Shown here: positions 38,336 to 47,635 of the stretch, piece after piece | Position numbering within the stretch: the stretch's first letter is position 1 | How the letters are laid out: the number at the start of each line of letters is the position of its first letter | IMG/VR virus record: IMGVR_UViG_3300014050_000003 | Span: 1-64,000 of that record | Direction: 5' to 3' (one strand) | Source of the DNA: a virus | DNA: 64,000 nucleotides | Made by a program: the position numbers and the translations under genes | Notes under the pieces: model-generated | Database searches by the model: none | Seen by the model: only the letters and a program-made list of their open reading frames with translations | Told to the model about the DNA's origin: nothing

Positions 38336-38744
38336 TATTTTTAGTTCTTAAATAGTTAATTACAACTAACAAATTTAAAATATCTTTTTCTTTAATGTTT
38401 TTAGGATCGCAAAAATCAGTTGTAGTCTTAAATTCGTGACAATAAAAATTTATTGTCTCAGCTATTTTTGATGCTAAAGAATAAGATATTTCTATATTTT
38501 GACTAACATTAGATAATGGTTTAAATAAAGCCCAAATTTGATTTTTTTTATTTATAAGTGATGATCTGACGATATCATTTTTTTCTAATTCTTGTAAAGC
38601 AAGTAAAACCATCGCTTTTTCTTCTTCTGGTTCTTTACCTGTTATTCCTAATAAATCTCTATATTTAGAAAGTTCAAATATAGAATTATTTTCGAAATAA
38701 TTTAATAATAACACTACATATTCTACAATAGTTTTATTTTCCAT
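38313..38744 (-). CDS. Hypothetical protein (143 aa)
   Basis: ATG 38744 (MENKTIVEYVVLLLN) overlaps the end of the GMP-reductase-like gene and is preferred over TTG 38750. Two helical parts; the C-terminus KDILNLLVVINYLRTKNN. No family recognised. Confidence 0.55.
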   Translation of the reverse strand: MENKTIVEYVVLLLNYFENNSIFELSKYRDLLGITGKEPEEEKAMVLLALQELEKNDIVRSSLINKKNQIWALFKPLSNVSQNIEISYSLASKIAETINFYCHEFKTTTDFCDPKNIKEKDILNLLVVINYLRTKNNGSQETK

Positions 38745-39840
38745 GAGCAAAACTTTCGTACATATTATTTGCTGTTGTTCTGACGGCTATTATTTTACCT
38801 GTCCATAATCCACCACGCATCTCTTCTATAGTTCTAAAACCAAGATAACTCATAGTACTTCTAAGTCCATTAGCAAAATCATAAACTACATCTTCTATTG
38901 ATTTATCTTGAATAAGAGGAATCATTGTTTTATCTCCTTCTACAAAAAGATTTTTCTTACTACCATCGTATAGTTCATAATCCTCTACTACATCTTTACT
39001 TGCCATTCCTCTGTATACTGCAAATAATTTACCATCTTTTTCTACAATATTTTCTTCATCAACAACATCACTCAATCCAGCAAATATTCTTCCGCAAATT
39101 ACTCCATCTGCTCCACTTGCAATAGCTTTAGCTAAATCTCTTGGATTTCTAATTCCACCATCTGCAAGAATACTTGGTCTATTTTCTTCTTTAGGATTTT
39201 CTTGTCTAAAATGATCCAAATTAGATAATTGATAATTTCTAATTGCAGTCCAAGCATAAGATAATCCAGTAACACTTGGACAACCAATTCCAGTTTTAAT
39301 TTGAGTTAAACACATACTTCCTGGACCAATCAAATGTCTAAATCCGTCAGCTTTCAAATTCGCTAATCTATAAACGCTTGCTTTGGTAAGTGTATTTCCA
39401 ACAATAATATCTTGTTTATATTGAGACTGCTTATACCATATTAAGAAATCTTCGACACTTTTAGCCAAACCATTAGCAGTATCTAAAAAGAATATATCTG
39501 TATATTTAGATAGTCCTTGAATCCTTTCTAAGGCATCTTTTAAACCAATAGCACATATTGATCTTCCACTTTCATCTTTAATTTTTTTAGCTTTAAGCGA
39601 TTGTTCCTCAACAGGCATGAACCTATGAAGAACTCCAGCACAACCAATTTTATTAGCCTTGATACACGACTTAACAGAAGAAACTGTATCCATCGGTGAT
39701 AATACTATCGGAATATCAATATAGTTGTTTTTAGAAATTTTCGTTCTTGTACTTACTTCTTTTCTTGAAACTATATCTGAAAAATTAGGTAAAAGTGAAA
39801 TATCATCATATCCGATAGCTTCTTTAAAAATTACTTGCAT
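38734..39840 (-). CDS. GMP reductase-like protein (IMPDH/GMPR family)
   Basis: 368 residues. FFLDTANG (IMPDH has D-x-AHG at this site), GPGSMCLTQIKTGIGCP with the catalytic Cys, DGGIRNPRDLAKAIASGAD and NGLRSTMSYLG point to GMP reductase. The segment after RGMASKD lacks the long IMPDH flap and there are no CBS domains. It would convert GMP to IMP with NADPH, feeding the PurA-like enzyme 1.6 kb away. Promoter TTGACT-17-TATTAT ends 6 nt before ATG 39840. Confidence 0.8.
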   Translation of the reverse strand: MQVIFKEAIGYDDISLLPNFSDIVSRKEVSTRTKISKNNYIDIPIVLSPMDTVSSVKSCIKANKIGCAGVLHRFMPVEEQSLKAKKIKDESGRSICAIGLKDALERIQGLSKYTDIFFLDTANGLAKSVEDFLIWYKQSQYKQDIIVGNTLTKASVYRLANLKADGFRHLIGPGSMCLTQIKTGIGCPSVTGLSYAWTAIRNYQLSNLDHFRQENPKEENRPSILADGGIRNPRDLAKAIASGADGVICGRIFAGLSDVVDEENIVEKDGKLFAVYRGMASKDVVEDYELYDGSKKNLFVEGDKTMIPLIQDKSIEDVVYDFANGLRSTMSYLGFRTIEEMRGGLWTGKIIAVRTTANNMYESFAHGK

Positions 39841-39846
39841 TGTAAA

Positions 39847-39875
39847 ATAATAATATAAATATATTAATTAGTCAA
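39847..39875 (-). promoter_or_regulatory. Sigma70-type promoter placed for a leaderless mRNA
   Basis: TTGACT (39870-39875), 17-nt spacer, TATTAT (39847-39852), 6 nt, ATG 39840. Confidence 0.7.
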
Positions 39876-40655
39876 GATATTTTTACCATATTCTAAAAGA
39901 GCATTTTTACTTCTCATTCCATGAACAATAGCGGGATTTATAATAAATTTTTCCATAGTCATATAAGATACCCATTCCCATGTTTTATCTTTTGGTAAAA
40001 TTCCACTAAAATTAGTTGTCCAATCAGAAGCCCAATAGTTAAAATATTTTTCTGCAAATCTATTTCTTATATCCTTACTTGACATGTGAGATATATATCC
40101 TATTGATACTTCTTCTGGAACAGTATGATTTTTAAGTTTTAAATAATTATGAGATTTAAAAGCTAAATCAAAAGCTTGGTTTGCGAAATCTTTTTTGCAA
40201 ATCCAAAAACCACCATTTGTGTTTCTTATTTCGTTAGATACAACTCCTAATTCTTGAAAATATTTAACTAGATCTTGATTTTTTATACCCCACCAATCCT
40301 GTCTTTGAGTTTTAATTGAATTTACTGGACTTTCTAGAAATGAATGCCAAGGATCTCCATTTAAAATTTCTTCTATACCTATATCTGGCTTTCTAACAAA
40401 AAAATGATCTGCATCAATAAAAACAAATATATCATAGTCTAATTTTGCTATTTCTTTTAAGTAATGAAATTTAAAAAATTGTAATTGATCTAATTGTATT
40501 GTGTCGATTAAATTATGATTTTTAGCATATTTTAATTCTCTATCAGAAAAAATATGAAAATCTTCTGTCATACCTACATCTTTAAATGATTTTAACAAAG
40601 ATTGTAATATATAAGAATATTGCCCCCAAGCTATTGACCAATAACATATCTTCAT
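39864..40655 (-). CDS. GT-A glycosyltransferase (DxD)
   Basis: 263 residues. IFVFIDADHFFVRKP contains the DxD metal-binding motif and NTNGGFWICKKDFA the acceptor-side pattern of GT6/GT8-like enzymes. Last gene in a run of glycosyltransferases, 4-nt overlap upstream. Substrate unknown. Confidence 0.75.
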   Translation of the reverse strand: MKICYWSIAWGQYSYILQSLLKSFKDVGMTEDFHIFSDRELKYAKNHNLIDTIQLDQLQFFKFHYLKEIAKLDYDIFVFIDADHFFVRKPDIGIEEILNGDPWHSFLESPVNSIKTQRQDWWGIKNQDLVKYFQELGVVSNEIRNTNGGFWICKKDFANQAFDLAFKSHNYLKLKNHTVPEEVSIGYISHMSSKDIRNRFAEKYFNYWASDWTTNFSGILPKDKTWEWVSYMTMEKFIINPAIVHGMRSKNALLEYGKNILTN

Positions 40656-41695
40656 ATCATTTTTAAAAATGCAAAATTTTTATTTTGATGTAAATTAAAT
40701 TGACCTACTAAAACTTTATTTTTTTCAAAAAGTTTTTTACTTGTTCTAAAATAAGAAGTCATTTGCCGATCTTTATTAAGAATAATAAGAATATCATCTT
40801 TAATTTTCCAAAAACTTTCGTTTTCATTGCAGCTTTTTATGGAAAAATCTTCATTTAAAATAAAATTTTCACAAAATAAAGTACATTTTTTTAAATTATT
40901 TAATTCAAAAAATTTAAATTTTTTGCCTATTATATATTCTCTTATAAAATCTGAATTAATTAAATTTTTATAATTTTCATCTTTTAAATAATGAATATGG
41001 TAGTATTTCCCTCCATTTAAAGAAAATTGATCAATAAGATTTGCAAAATGAATAAATTTACATGGAATAACAGGAATTTTATTTATAAATGCCATAAGGC
41101 TCAATCCATGATCGCTGGGTACATTTTCATTTATTAAAGATGTTAAAATATCTATATTTTCTAATATTTTTTTAAAAAACCCATGACTTTGAATACTACA
41201 TTCCCATTCATGAACCCAATAAGTAGGAATAAATTCTAAATTATTTGATTGTTTTTCAATAATAATGTTATTATTTAATAATACTTCTTTAATTTTTGGA
41301 TGAAAATCGTGCAATTCTCCGCAAGTAAGATGCATTGGTATATTGTAATCATAAATTGAATCTAATCTATCCACTAATCCACTTATATCAGTAGATGAAT
41401 CATCGTCTACTTGGATATGCCATCTAGTAGAATTGCTAATATAAGTTGAATTATTAACATAAAATGAATATATTTTTTCTCCTATAGTGTCTTTTTCAAA
41501 ATAAAAAAAATTTACTGGATAAGGAAATTTTATATTCTCGAATGCTTTCTTGTCTCTTTCGCATACAAGAGCATTTAAAATAATTTTTTTATTTTTTATA
41601 TTCAAAAGGCCATATTTTAAAAAATTTTGAAAAGCTTTTATATATTTATCTTTAGATAAAGAAAACATGCAGGTAATCATTAAATCATATTTCAT
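40652..41695 (-). CDS. Glycosyltransferase-like protein
   Basis: ATG 41695 (MKYDLMITCMFSLSK) is preferred; the frame is open to 41707. RWHIQVDDDSSTD has a DDD metal site; later HEWECSIQSHGFF and PSDHGLSLMAF. Probable GT-A fold. Overlaps its neighbours by 4-11 nt. Confidence 0.65.
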   Translation of the reverse strand: MKYDLMITCMFSLSKDKYIKAFQNFLKYGLLNIKNKKIILNALVCERDKKAFENIKFPYPVNFFYFEKDTIGEKIYSFYVNNSTYISNSTRWHIQVDDDSSTDISGLVDRLDSIYDYNIPMHLTCGELHDFHPKIKEVLLNNNIIIEKQSNNLEFIPTYWVHEWECSIQSHGFFKKILENIDILTSLINENVPSDHGLSLMAFINKIPVIPCKFIHFANLIDQFSLNGGKYYHIHYLKDENYKNLINSDFIREYIIGKKFKFFELNNLKKCTLFCENFILNEDFSIKSCNENESFWKIKDDILIILNKDRQMTSYFRTSKKLFEKNKVLVGQFNLHQNKNFAFLKMI

Positions 41696-42707
41696 TAAAA
41701 ATATCAATCCATTCTTTTAAATGTTTTTCTTTATTGCACCAAATTTCTTTACATATTTGATGAGCTTTTAAACCCATTTGTTTTCTAAGCATGAAATTTT
41801 TTTCAAGTTCTTGTGCTTGATATTTACATTCTTCATAAGAATTCCAAAGAAATCCAGTTTCTTTATCTATTATTTGATTAGGAAAATTATATTTGTTAGG
41901 TGCAATAATTGGTAATCCATTCAAAGCTGCTTCTATAATTGCTCTACTTTGATTTTCTATAAACATTTGATGACTATTATAAACATAAACATCTAATGAA
42001 TTTAAAAAATTAGATGTAATTTCTTGATTTGGTTTCAAAAGATCCCATTTAGAATCGAATTTATACCATAAAAATCTTGTTTTAAAATTATCAGAAATGC
42101 CCATTACCCTATATTTTGGATTTTTTAAATCTAAATTATGATAAAATAAAGGGAAATCATCTGAAAATTTTAAATTATCTGGTCTGCTATGTTTGCCTAT
42201 GGTAAAAATATTTTTAAATTTTCTTTCATAATAACAATATGAATTTGCATCAAAATAGTTTGGAATAATAAATTCTTTTGAGTTTTCTGTAAATTCATTT
42301 TTCATTTTTTCTTTATGAAATTTACTTGTATACAAGTAAGCATCTATCATTTTATTTTTTAAAGCTTCTTCTTCGTGTTCTGTATGCCACATCATATCAT
42401 TCGACCATATAAATTTTAATCCAGAATTTTTAATTTGGTCAAGTCTCCATTTTTCGGAAAATAATCTAAAATTACAAAAAGATAAGGCAATCCCATTAAG
42501 TTTTTTAGGAAGTGATTTATATGTCTCTATATCTATATTGTTGTCTAATAAAAAATCAATATTATGTTTTTCTAAAACTCTAAAGTCATCATTTGGAATA
42601 CATGTAACTTTAAAATCTTTAATACTACCAAAAAGTTTTAATAAATCTTTTAATCTTGTATCTGCTCCGCCAAGTTCAGATATCCATTGAAATATATAAA
42701 TATTCAT
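41685..42707 (-). CDS. GT4-type glycosyltransferase
   Basis: 340 residues. WISELGGADTRLKDLLKLF near the N-terminus and the GT-B donor-binding region QSRAIIEAALNGLPIIAPN followed by ETGFLWNS near the C-terminus. Likely uses a nucleotide sugar. Overlaps the 97-residue gene upstream by 1 nt. Confidence 0.75.
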   Translation of the reverse strand: MNIYIFQWISELGGADTRLKDLLKLFGSIKDFKVTCIPNDDFRVLEKHNIDFLLDNNIDIETYKSLPKKLNGIALSFCNFRLFSEKWRLDQIKNSGLKFIWSNDMMWHTEHEEEALKNKMIDAYLYTSKFHKEKMKNEFTENSKEFIIPNYFDANSYCYYERKFKNIFTIGKHSRPDNLKFSDDFPLFYHNLDLKNPKYRVMGISDNFKTRFLWYKFDSKWDLLKPNQEITSNFLNSLDVYVYNSHQMFIENQSRAIIEAALNGLPIIAPNKYNFPNQIIDKETGFLWNSYEECKYQAQELEKNFMLRKQMGLKAHQICKEIWCNKEKHLKEWIDIFNEI

Positions 42708-43000
42708 TAAACATCAAATAAGAGATTATTTTCATGAAAAAATGAAATTTTATTAGCTTGCAAAGCGTTTTTTAATTCAAAAATAACTTCTGGATTAACT
42801 TTTTCATTTAATGTTTTATAAAAAAATAAAGCTTTATCTTCATTTTCTTTTCTTTTACACGAGCATCCATGATAAGCTGCATCTAAATAGTCTTTAATTA
42901 TTGCAAGATTTGAGTCTTTAAAAATTATTTCTTCATTATTATGAAGAACATCGTAAAATACTCTTAATGATGGGATTATTATATCTTTTTTATCTTCCAT
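42707..43000 (-). CDS. Hypothetical protein (97 aa)
   Basis: MEDKKDIIIPSLRVFYDVLH..., with AAYHGCSCKRKENEDKAL. A small helical protein, coupled to the glycosyltransferase. The phrase HGCSC(K/R)R also occurs in uncharacterised large-phage proteins (from memory). Function unknown. Confidence 0.55.
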   Translation of the reverse strand: MEDKKDIIIPSLRVFYDVLHNNEEIIFKDSNLAIIKDYLDAAYHGCSCKRKENEDKALFFYKTLNEKVNPEVIFELKNALQANKISFFHENNLLFDV

Positions 43001-43343
43001 AAATATATTTGTCTAGGATAAGATATACTACAATTGAAATCATATAATATAAAGCAAAAAATATAATATTAGAAAATAATATACATGAAAATAAAGTAAT
43101 CCAAAAATTTAAACAATATGGGCAAGTAACTAATTTTGTCAAAAAGTTAGGATTTTTTATGGTTAAAAATGTTATATAATTGATGTCTGGATTAATTTTT
43201 TTATAGTCTAAATATTTATCTATTCTAAAAAATTTACTTAATTTAAATAATTTGAAATATTCAACAATAGCTTCTGTTTTAAACCATACTAATAGTATAA
43301 AATTTATTAGACAAATTTGATTTATAAAGTCCTTGACTTCCAT
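42990..43343 (-). CDS. DUF1360-like membrane protein
   Basis: 117 residues with hydrophobic segments and the signature TKLVTCPYCLNFWITL typical of DUF1360 phage/bacterial proteins. Probably inner membrane. Overlaps the next gene by 11 nt. Function unknown. Confidence 0.6.
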   Translation of the reverse strand: MEVKDFINQICLINFILLVWFKTEAIVEYFKLFKLSKFFRIDKYLDYKKINPDINYITFLTIKNPNFLTKLVTCPYCLNFWITLFSCILFSNIIFFALYYMISIVVYLILDKYIYGR

Positions 43344-43385
43344 ATATATTTATTATATTATATAAACACAGAATATTCTATATTA

Positions 43386-43796
43386 ATGAACGATAAATTT
43401 ATATTAATGGCTAAAAAAATTGCCAGTGAAATATCTAATTTCTCTGAAGATCCATATGCAAAAGTTGGTTCTGTAGTCTTAAATAAAGATGGTAGAATAT
43501 TATCTGTTGGGTATAATGGTCTAGCACCAAAAAAGAATGTAAGTGGCAAATTTTGGTTAGATAGAGATCATAGAAGAAACTTTATGATACATGCAGAAAT
43601 GAATGCTTTATCTTGTATTTCAAGATACGACAATCCATATAGTATATATATAAATCTTTCACCATGTACGTATTGTGCTAATTTAATAGCTTCTTATGGT
43701 TTAAAAGAAGTATATTATACTGAAGAATATTCTTATGGAACTAAAGCTAAAGAAGTTTTTGAATTTTATAATATAAAATACAGGAGAATAAATTAA
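43386..43796 (+). CDS. dCMP deaminase
   Basis: 136 residues from ATG 43386 (MNDKFILMAKKIASEIS); the open frame upstream is non-coding. HAEMNALSCI and LSPCTYCANLI are the zinc site (HAE, PCxxC) of deoxycytidylate deaminase; VGSVVLNKDGRILSVGYNGL is the substrate side. It makes dUMP for dTMP synthesis. First gene of a rightward operon; its stop overlaps the dNMP kinase start. Confidence 0.88.
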   Translation: MNDKFILMAKKIASEISNFSEDPYAKVGSVVLNKDGRILSVGYNGLAPKKNVSGKFWLDRDHRRNFMIHAEMNALSCISRYDNPYSIYINLSPCTYCANLIASYGLKEVYYTEEYSYGTKAKEVFEFYNIKYRRIN

Positions 43797-44377
43797 TGAA
43801 AATCATTGGAATTTCTGGCGTAGCAACTTCTGGTAAAGATACTTTATGCAATCTTATATCTAGATATTTAGCTCAAAAAAATATAGAAACAAAAAGGGTT
43901 GCTTTAGCCGATAAATTAAAAGAAGACTTAAAAGATTTTTTAATTGAAAAATTTAATGTAGATATTACAAAACCTACTATAGAAGAAAAAACTTTAGTAA
44001 GACCAATATTAGTATCTTATGGTAAGGTTAAGCGTAACTTAACTAAAGGCACTTACTGGACTAATAAAATTAATTCAGATATAGATGATTTATTGAATAA
44101 TAATATATTGCCAATAATTACTGATATAAGATATATGGAATATCCAGAAGATGAATTTTCATGGCTTAAGAAAAAAAGTGGAGTGCTAATTCATATATCT
44201 AGATTAGATTCTAATGATAAATTAATTCCACCAGCTAATTCTGAGGAGAAAGAAAATGATAAAATGATAAAAGAGAATGCAGATTTATCTTGTACTTGGA
44301 AAACTCAAGAAGATTTGGACTCTCTATATTATGAACATATTAAATTTTTGGAGAAAATATATGAAACAATTAAATGA
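43796..44377 (+). CDS. Deoxynucleoside monophosphate kinase
   Basis: 193 residues. The P-loop GVATSGKDTLCNLISRYL and a later PIITDIRYMEYPEDE and DADLSCTW-like region resemble T4 gene 1-type dNMP kinases. It phosphorylates dNMPs to dNDPs. Sits between dCMP deaminase and a sigma-like factor. Confidence 0.8.
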   Translation: MKIIGISGVATSGKDTLCNLISRYLAQKNIETKRVALADKLKEDLKDFLIEKFNVDITKPTIEEKTLVRPILVSYGKVKRNLTKGTYWTNKINSDIDDLLNNNILPIITDIRYMEYPEDEFSWLKKKSGVLIHISRLDSNDKLIPPANSEEKENDKMIKENADLSCTWKTQEDLDSLYYEHIKFLEKIYETIK

Positions 44378-44975
44378 ACTTGAATACTTAACTGATGCTC
44401 AACTTATAGAAAATGTAAAATGCAATAATTGCAGTGATTCTATGAAAGAGCTAGAAGATAGACATAGCGGTATTTGTTATACTATGATTAAAAAATATTA
44501 TAACAGTATGTCTTCTATTGGTGTTGATCCTGTAGAAATAGCTAAAGAAAAAGATTATGTAATATACAAATCTGCTCTTAATTTTGATATTTCAAAAAAT
44601 ATAAAATTTTCTACTTGGTTAGGTAATCAAATGCGATTTCATTGTCTAAATTGTATGAATAAAAACAATAGTACTATTTCAATGGAAAATGAATCTATTA
44701 AAAATATTATGGAAAAAAATCAAATGCTTTATTCTAGCTCTGTTTTGAATAAAGATAATTGCGAATATATTTTTAATTTATTAGATCAATTAAAAGATAA
44801 AAGAATTATTGAAATTTTTAAAATGCGTTATTTTTCAGATAAAAAAACTGTATCTTGGAGTAAAATTGGAAAGAAACTTAAAATTAGTACCCAGACGGTA
44901 ATTAATTTGCATAATAAAACATTAAAGTTTCTTAAAAATAAATTAGAAAGTAATAGTTTTCAAGATACTATCTAA
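44361..44975 (+). CDS. Sigma-70-like factor (probable late sigma)
   Basis: 204 residues from ATG 44361, which has GGAGAAAATAT upstream. Region 2-like FDISKNIKFSTWLGNQMRFH resembles the core-binding and -10-binding helices, and the C-terminal WSKIGKKLKISTQTVINLHN is a region-4 helix-turn-helix. It resembles small phage sigma factors such as T4 gp55 in size. It may recognise the GTGTAAT boxes; that link is inference. Confidence 0.72.
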   Translation: MKQLNELEYLTDAQLIENVKCNNCSDSMKELEDRHSGICYTMIKKYYNSMSSIGVDPVEIAKEKDYVIYKSALNFDISKNIKFSTWLGNQMRFHCLNCMNKNNSTISMENESIKNIMEKNQMLYSSSVLNKDNCEYIFNLLDQLKDKRIIEIFKMRYFSDKKTVSWSKIGKKLKISTQTVINLHNKTLKFLKNKLESNSFQDTI

Positions 44976-44988
44976 TAAGGAGAAACAA

Positions 44989-45297
44989 ATGAGCGAACAA
45001 AATAATGATTGGGCAAAGAGAGATATCGGAGCCCTTTGGAAAAGAGAAGGTAAGAATCAAAAATATCTTTCTGGATATTTTAAAGATGAACTTGGTGAGC
45101 AAGTAGAAATTGTAATTTTTGCTAATAAATTCAAAAAAGACAATCCAAAAGCTCCAGATTATAGAGTTTATCTATCTAAATCTGATAATAAACCAGCAGC
45201 TAAAACTTCTGCACCTGTAAAAAATGCAGTTCAAAAAGTTCCAGTTAAAGCAGTTGCTAAAGTAGCTGTTGAAGAGGAATCAGAAGATTTGTTGTGA
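44989..45297 (+). CDS. DUF736/ssDNA-binding-like protein
   Basis: 102 residues. IGALWKREGKNQKYLSGYF, QVEIVIFANKF and PDYRVYLSKS follow the DUF736 pattern (small OB-like). A Pro/Ala/Lys/Val-rich linker leads to an acidic EEESEDLL tail, as in single-strand binding proteins. Strong AAGGAG 6 nt before the ATG. Single-strand binding is possible. Confidence 0.6.
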   Translation: MSEQNNDWAKRDIGALWKREGKNQKYLSGYFKDELGEQVEIVIFANKFKKDNPKAPDYRVYLSKSDNKPAAKTSAPVKNAVQKVPVKAVAKVAVEEESEDLL

Positions 45298-46388
45298 AGC
45301 TTTGTTTACATGTTCCAGTAAATCAAGTTAGTTTTGGACAGCTATCTACATTATTGCTTAGAGAAATATACAATTCTAATAAATTAGACACAAGTATCTT
45401 TCTTATAGGCAATAGTGTAGACTTAGCTTCTCAAAAAGATTTAGATCAAAATTTCTTAAATTGGTTGCAAGATCAAATAAAAGATACATTATCTACTCAT
45501 ACTAGAAATACTGATACATTTAAACTTTGGCATCTTAATGGTTCATTAGAGAGTATATCTAATAATCAAACTTTATTATCTTTTTATGAGTTAGACCAAC
45601 CAACTAAAGAAGAATTAAATATTGCAAGAAATCAAAAAAATACTATCTTTACATCTACATATACAAACAATATATTTAAAGAGCATGGATGTAAAAATAC
45701 TCATTTTATTCCTCTTCCATTTGATAAATACAATTTTAAAGTAACTAATAAAACTTATCATACTGATGATAGAATAGTTTTCAATCTTTGTGGTAAATTA
45801 GAAAAAAGAAAACATCATAAGAAAATTATTAGAGCTTGGTTGAAGAAATATGGAAATAACTCTAAATATTTTTTACAATGTTCTATTTATAATCCATTTT
45901 TAAAACCAGAAGATCAACAAAAATTAATATACGATATTTTAGAAGGTAAAAATTATTTTAATATATCATTTTTAGGAATGATGCAAAAAAATGAAGTATA
46001 TAATGACTATCTTAATAGTGCAGATATTATTATTGGAATGAGTGGTGGAGAAGGTTGGGGATTACCAGAGTTTCAATCTGTAGCTATGGGTAAACATGGA
46101 GTTATTTTAAATGCTCATGCCTATAAAGATTGGGCTGATAAAGATAATTCCACAATGGTTGAACCTTCTGGTAAAATTGAAGCATATGATAATATGTTCT
46201 TTCAAAAGGGTTCTATATTTAATCAAGGAAATATATATGATTTTAATGAAGATGACTTTATATCAGCTTGTGAACAAGCTTGTGAAAAAGTAAGATTAAA
46301 TAAAGTAAATAAAAATGGTTTAAAATTACAAGAAAAATTTACTACAGAAAAATTTTTAGAAGATATTCTTAATGTAATTAAAAAATAA
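45294..46388 (+). CDS. GT4-type glycosyltransferase
   Basis: 364 residues from GTG 45294, overlapping the previous stop. GKLEKRKHHKKIIRAW and IIGMSGGEGWGLPEFQSVAM are GT-B/GT4 donor-site motifs. Separate from the other glycosyltransferases and in the replication operon. Acceptor unknown. Confidence 0.8.
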   Translation: MKLCLHVPVNQVSFGQLSTLLLREIYNSNKLDTSIFLIGNSVDLASQKDLDQNFLNWLQDQIKDTLSTHTRNTDTFKLWHLNGSLESISNNQTLLSFYELDQPTKEELNIARNQKNTIFTSTYTNNIFKEHGCKNTHFIPLPFDKYNFKVTNKTYHTDDRIVFNLCGKLEKRKHHKKIIRAWLKKYGNNSKYFLQCSIYNPFLKPEDQQKLIYDILEGKNYFNISFLGMMQKNEVYNDYLNSADIIIGMSGGEGWGLPEFQSVAMGKHGVILNAHAYKDWADKDNSTMVEPSGKIEAYDNMFFQKGSIFNQGNIYDFNEDDFISACEQACEKVRLNKVNKNGLKLQEKFTTEKFLEDILNVIKK

Positions 46389-46389
46389 T

Positions 46390-46740
46390 ATGCCAGAATA
46401 TTTATACGAGCATCCTAAAACTGGTAAAATTATCAGTATAGTTCAAAGTATTCATGAAAAGCATGAATATATTGATGATAAGAATATAAAATGGAATAGA
46501 GTATTTACTGCTCCAGAGTTAAACACAGAAGGTACATTAAAAGCTGATTGCACTCCTCAACAATTTAGCGAATATACTGGAAAAAGAAAAGGTACAATTG
46601 GTGATTTATTTGATCGCAGTGCTGAATTATCAGAAAAAAGAAAAAAGATTATTGGAAAAGACCCTTTAAAGGAAAAATATTTTCAAAATTGGAGTAAAAA
46701 ACGTAAAGGTAAAAAACATCCATTATCTGGTCAAGATTAA
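46390..46740 (+). CDS. Conserved-type phage protein (116 aa)
   Basis: MPEYLYEHPKTGKIISIVQS and EYIDDKNIKWNRVFTAPEL resemble FmdB-like regulatory or T4-like phage proteins, but the usual zinc Cys are missing. Basic C-terminus SKKRKGKKHPLSGQD. Convergent with the next gene; the stops overlap. Confidence 0.6.
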   Translation: MPEYLYEHPKTGKIISIVQSIHEKHEYIDDKNIKWNRVFTAPELNTEGTLKADCTPQQFSEYTGKRKGTIGDLFDRSAELSEKRKKIIGKDPLKEKYFQNWSKKRKGKKHPLSGQD

Positions 46741-46747
46741 AACCAGA
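46726..46747. terminator. Hairpin spanning two convergent stop codons
   Basis: TCTGGT...ACCAGA, a 6-bp stem with a 10-nt loop that holds both overlapping stops (46740 on plus, 46737 on minus). No T tract; possible two-way terminator. Confidence 0.35.
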
Positions 46748-47252
46748 CTTCGTTGTGTATTATTCTTAATACTTTAATCCAATCTTGTAGATGTTCTGAT
46801 ACTTGTATCTTATCTGAATTTTCAAAACCATTTTTTGCTATATTATAATAAATTTTTTCAGATGGATAAGCTCTCCTAGCTTTATTTAAATTCTTATAAA
46901 AGAAACCTAAAAATACTAAAAGTGATTTAGCTGTATCTTCATCATGTTTAAATTCTAATATAGATTTTTTAATTATAGGTTCTCCAATTAAATCATAAAA
47001 TTTTAAACCAACTGCTTCTGAAACGTATTCTTTTTCTTCAAATGAATATTTTAAATCTTTACTATATTTTATAATTGTAATTTCTGCAAATACTGGAAAA
47101 CTTATATCAACAATTCCATCTACAGATTCTTCTGAAATTTTATTTAATATTTCTGGCAAACATTGTGGATCTTGAATAAGTAAGAAAGTCTTTTCTGCTG
47201 ACAATCCTAATTTCTTTGCGAAAAAATCAATATCTCTATCAGATACAATCAC
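46737..47252 (-). CDS. Hypothetical protein (171 aa)
   Basis: Starts at GTG 47252 (IVSDRDIDFFAKKLG). A TGTAAT box lies 7 nt before the start. Helical C-terminus with DWIKVLRIIHNEVWF. No family recognised. Confidence 0.6.
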   Translation of the reverse strand: MIVSDRDIDFFAKKLGLSAEKTFLLIQDPQCLPEILNKISEESVDGIVDISFPVFAEITIIKYSKDLKYSFEEKEYVSEAVGLKFYDLIGEPIIKKSILEFKHDEDTAKSLLVFLGFFYKNLNKARRAYPSEKIYYNIAKNGFENSDKIQVSEHLQDWIKVLRIIHNEVWF

Positions 47253-47276
47253 ATTAACTATTACAGTTAATTTAAC

Positions 47277-47606
47277 TTATTTTCTATTTAAATGATTTTG
47301 AATAATATCAAAATTACGATCTAATTTAGCTTCAATCCTATCGAAATAGGCTTCAAATGATTCTTTAGTAACATAAGTTGTACTAATTTTTAATGCCAAA
47401 TCTGATATTTCTTGTTGATGTTTTCTGCTTTCAACTTCCATTTCTTTTCTTAAAGTAATAAAATCACTAAAGGTTTTATCATTAATTTCTTTCATTAAAT
47501 TCTCTTGTTTATCAAAAAGAGAAAATAATCTAGTAAATAGCCATCCTCCAAGGAAAGAGGCTCCTCCCATAACTAAGTTAAATATCATTGAAATATCTAA
47601 ATTCAC
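47277..47606 (-). CDS. Membrane-anchored coiled-coil protein (109 aa)
   Basis: GTG start at 47606. One N-terminal TM span (MIFNLVMGGASFLGGWLF) then heptad-rich helices to the end. Box GTGTAAA 7 nt upstream, as for late-type genes. Resembles phage membrane proteins with coiled-coil tails; function unknown. Confidence 0.6.
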   Translation of the reverse strand: MNLDISMIFNLVMGGASFLGGWLFTRLFSLFDKQENLMKEINDKTFSDFITLRKEMEVESRKHQQEISDLALKISTTYVTKESFEAYFDRIEAKLDRNFDIIQNHLNRK

Positions 47607-47613
47607 ATAGATA

Positions 47614-47621
47614 TTTACACA
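47614..47621 (-). promoter_or_regulatory. TGTGTAAA box
   Basis: TGTGTAAA followed by 7 nt and GTG 47606. Variant of the AGTGTAAT family. Confidence 0.45.
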
Positions 47622-47635
47622 TTATTTAATAAATA

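Noticed and set aside
38734-39840. IMP dehydrogenase annotation
   Set aside because: The site has D-T-A-N-G rather than D-x-A-H-G, no CBS domains and no long flap after the RGMxS motif, so GMP reductase fits better.
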